Assembly: GCA_963932145.1 (NCBI GenBank)
Contig: OZ010572.1
Coordinates: forward strand, 87,923,660 to 87,987,659
Reading direction: 5' to 3'
DNA: 64,000 nt
Source of the DNA: Acanthosepion lycidas
Lineage: Eukaryota; Mollusca; Cephalopoda; Sepiida; Sepiidae
Part shown: in pieces, positions 61,294 to 64,000 of the stretch
Numbering within the stretch: position 1 is the stretch's first letter
How the letters are laid out: every line of letters starts with the position of its first letter
Position numbers and translations under genes: made by a program
Notes under the pieces: model-generated
Told to the model about the DNA's origin: nothing
What the model saw: the letters and a program-made list of their open reading frames with translations, nothing else
Databases searched by the model: none

Positions 61294-61303
61294 ATCCTAG
61301 AAA

Positions 61304-61894
61304 CACCATGTATATATATTTTAGACATTTTAGAACAATTCAAATATAATTCAATATATCTATTTCATAGATTGGATATTACTTAAGGGACTTCTGATAT
61401 GTGAAGTACTTATATATTATTATCTAAAATATTTAAAATGATACCCCAAATATCTCCTAATCAAATTCAAATATATGAAAAACTGAAAAATATAACAACT
61501 ATTATGTAAAAAAAAAAAAAAAAAATAATTTCAGATTAAATCTTTGGTATTTTTTATTTTTTCATTTGATGTATACACACTATATATGGATTTATTTCTG
61601 TCATGCATTAATAGATTGTAAACATAGAAATTTGATGGTTGGTACCAAGCACTAGTCTTCATTTAAGGAATTAGTAAGAAGATATAATTAGAACAACTGA
61701 TTTTTGCCTCCAGTTGTCAGTTTCTTGTCATTGGATCTGATAAAACACATTTCTATATTTACATTCTTGTATTAGCTTTTTAACTAATTGGTTTGGATTG
61801 AGCTTTATGGAGTGTTTCAGTTCTTGTTTCAATTTACTTGGGAATCAGATTATATATACTTACAAATTTAGATAGATTGAAAGTTAATTTTTTT

Positions 61895-61960
<66 letters not shown>

Positions 61961-62499
61961 CTTGGTAGAGTGGTAGAGGACTGAACAGAAGATTTTGGGT
62001 CCTATCTCTCATGTTCATATGATATTTATTTTACATATTTATTTTAAAAATTTTATATTGTAGCATTGAAATAACAATTGAGGTAGGTCTTATCAGGCTT
62101 ATTGAAAAGGGCACTCATGATTGAATTTACAGATAACTTTAAGGGACTGTAAACTCTAATTTGATTGTTACTGTAAAAAAGAGCTGAGATTAAAATAGAT
62201 ATAAATCAAAGGATTACCTATCTAGGATAAGTAAAATAAAAGTATACTTATTTTTATAATAAAATAATGCTGTAATTTAGCAAATGAGTATCAGAAGAAA
62301 GATTAAGTAAATATTGAGCAAAATTAGCATCCATCAATATATACAGTTCAGCCATAACAGAATATTTGCTCTAAAAAAGAACTGAATTCCTAAAGAAAAT
62401 GTTGGGGAAACAATTATGATGTCCAAAACAAAACAAAGGATGTAGTCCCTTAGTTTGAAAGGGGTTGGTTATTCAAAGCATTAGTGCTTCTTTCATTAG
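61304..62499. other. AT-rich DNA with (TA)n
   Basis: (TA)n at about 61896-61957 and an A run at about 61508-61525. No gene recognised. Confidence 0.6.
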
Positions 62500-62940
62500 T
62501 TGCTCATATGAAAAGTTGTTTTGGATCCATAGAACTGACCATGGGAATTGTATGAGTTGAAGACAACAATCCTGAAATTATCTTTGAGTCTTGTTGATTG
62601 TCATAGAAAAGATGCTTGAATTTGAAGTACAAGTCTGTTGGAATTATGGGTTTGTGGGTATGGACACATCCTCTTTTTTGCTTGCCTTAGTTTAGAGTTT
62701 GATCAGAGTTGAGAAGCAAGATGGGTGTCCCAACTTTTGTATTGAAGCCTGTAAGGCAGAATGCTATGCAGCTGAAGTGAATTGTGGAGTTATTTGGGTT
62801 CTGAATAGTATCAGAAGTTTCCAGATCTGTCAATTGTCTTGTACATCTGAGCTTTGACTTTATTTCTTTTATTGCCTCATTTTTGGGAGCAAAAATGCTT
62901 CACTCGCAGATCCACTGATAGTGCTGTAGTTTAAACTTGT
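62500..62940 (-). pseudogene. Helitron PIF1-type helicase C-terminal relic
   Basis: Minus-strand frames read HYQWICE, a stop, then SIFAPKNEAIKEIKSKAQ (about 62850-62935), TGFNTKVGTPILLLNSD (about 62705-62755), PIIPTDLYFKFKHL (about 62605-62645), FSMTINKTQ (about 62585-62611) and SHGQFYGSKTT (about 62516-62550). These are the successive blocks of the Helitron PIF1 helicase C-terminal region (W-x-ERAILAPKN; K-G-P-MLLRN; IPLIPTD; FAMTINKSQG; HGQLYVA-SR). At least three frame changes and a stop are present. The Rep domain and Helitron ends were not found. It is a different, more complete fragment than the one at 4050. Confidence 0.85.
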
Positions 62941-64000
62941 TTTTCTATATTTAAAATGGCTGAAAAAAATCAAATTCTATCCTGAAAATTTTAGAATTTT
63001 TGTCTAAAAGTGTTTTTCATGGTTGCACAATGTTTTACAAACAAAAGAGAAAATAAGCTCACTCGCACATAACCTGTGTAACAGTTGAATATCTTAACTC
63101 TTCATGCTAAAAATTAGGTTAATGGTCTTTGTCACAGGGCAAGCACATACACACATGCATACATTTTCAATATAAATATAGATTCACAAATTTGGTTATT
63201 TTGTCAAGTAGAATAAATCATTTTTATTCTCCTTTTTCTAGTAGCTTAGAAGTGGATAATAATTTAATATCACAACCAGCATGTCTTTTTCTTGCATTCA
63301 CAAAACATTCCTATTTTAACAAAATATAATTGATCTTTATAATTTAAAGAGATTAGAAAATCTGGAGAAATGTGCCAGCAAAAAGATGGGGTGTCAAAGG
63401 GACGTTTTTTTTTTTTTTTCCATTGACACTGCAATTATTTACCTTCACTCTTTGGCAATGTTTATTGTTTTCAAAAGCTATGATTAGAATTTTGATAAAA
63501 CCTAAACACATAAAAGTGAATTTATACATTTTCTTTGTTCTTGAGAATTGACAGCAAAAATAAGAGACACTATTAGATTGTTTATTTACACTATTTATAT
63601 TATTTATTGGAATGGGTGGTGATGTAATGAATATTCATACACCTGGGTTCTCCCTCACAGTAATATGATTGGCTGGTGTCAGCCATAAATACAGACTGAT
63701 GTGGAGGCGCATGACGATGCCTATTGCCTACGCCGAGGTCCAGTTCATTATGGTTACCTGCTAGATTGTTTTACTTGGTTACAGTAGTCCAAAACCACTT
63801 TGTTACTTTGAACAAATTTTTCCTTTTTCAGGACATGTCGGGTGGCAAAAGATCGGCTAATTGCCAACTGATTCAAACTTTATATAGTAAATAATAATGT
63901 TAAGTTTAGTTCTATTTCTTTATTTTGGAAAAATAAGCATATTGATGCAATGATAGCATCAGTTAACTGATATTCCCTAAAATGTAAGAAACAAAGTAGA
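62941..64000. other. AT-rich DNA with CpG-bearing block at 63690-63860
   Basis: The block reads GATGTGGAGGCGCATGACGA and later GCCTACGCCGAGGTCC and ATGTCGGGTGGC. GTGGAGGCGCATG resembles the start of tRNA-type SINEs, but no A or B box follows. No gene recognised. Confidence 0.45.

Overview
The window looks like a non-coding, repeat-rich stretch of a large, AT-rich animal nuclear genome. There is no operon structure, no bacterial gene density and no intact host gene that I can recognise. It holds a mixture of decayed Tc1/mariner, pogo-type and Helitron DNA transposons, CR1/jockey-like and endonuclease-RT LINEs, a Penelope-like element, tRNA-derived SINEs, very abundant (TA)n and (CA)n microsatellites and strong CpG depletion. 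This mixture resembles molluscan, possibly cephalopod, intergenic or intronic DNA. The organism assignment is inference.

Layout. 1-390: edge of a Gypsy-type gag on the minus strand. 2530-4010: copy 1 of an unnamed ~1.2-1.5 kb dispersed repeat (called R1 here), abutting a Helitron PIF1-helicase scrap (4050-4256) and a pogo-like transposase relic on the minus strand (4265-5417). 6270-6905: Tc1 relic. 8086-8240: imperfect foldback. 10290-12012: first CR1/jockey-like LINE relic. 18750-18960: SINE. 19151-20247: a near-complete but dead mariner with both inverted ends and TA target duplications. 22540-22830: R1 scrap. 23069-23345: small DNA-transposon ends. 26740-27150: LINE 3' end. 29477-32075: four long near-perfect palindromes in 2.6 kb, one inside R1 copy C and one a mariner-type MITE. 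31240-33660: a CpG-richer interval. 33800-34790: faint mariner relic. 35650-36760: R1 copy B. 37-38 kb: microsatellites and a hairpin. 43020-44185: LINE RT to 3' end. 44931-45555: a 15-bp-periodic polypyrimidine minisatellite. 53915-54125: SINE on the minus strand. 54907-54986: an 80-bp MITE. 55270-58600: a Penelope-like element split by a LINE in the opposite orientation. 61001-61293: a full SINE with a 10-bp target duplication. 62500-62940: second Helitron helicase scrap on the minus strand.

Nothing here works together as a pathway; the relations are those of a transposon graveyard (nested insertions, non-autonomous elements and possible autonomous partners). The most unusual signals are the cluster of long perfect hairpins, where comparison with sister repeat copies shows that at least one arose by local inverted duplication; the MADE1-like MITEs; the LINE nested in the Penelope-like element; and the unnamed R1 repeat family. 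All coding calls rest on my own reading of conserved motifs and were not checked by database search.
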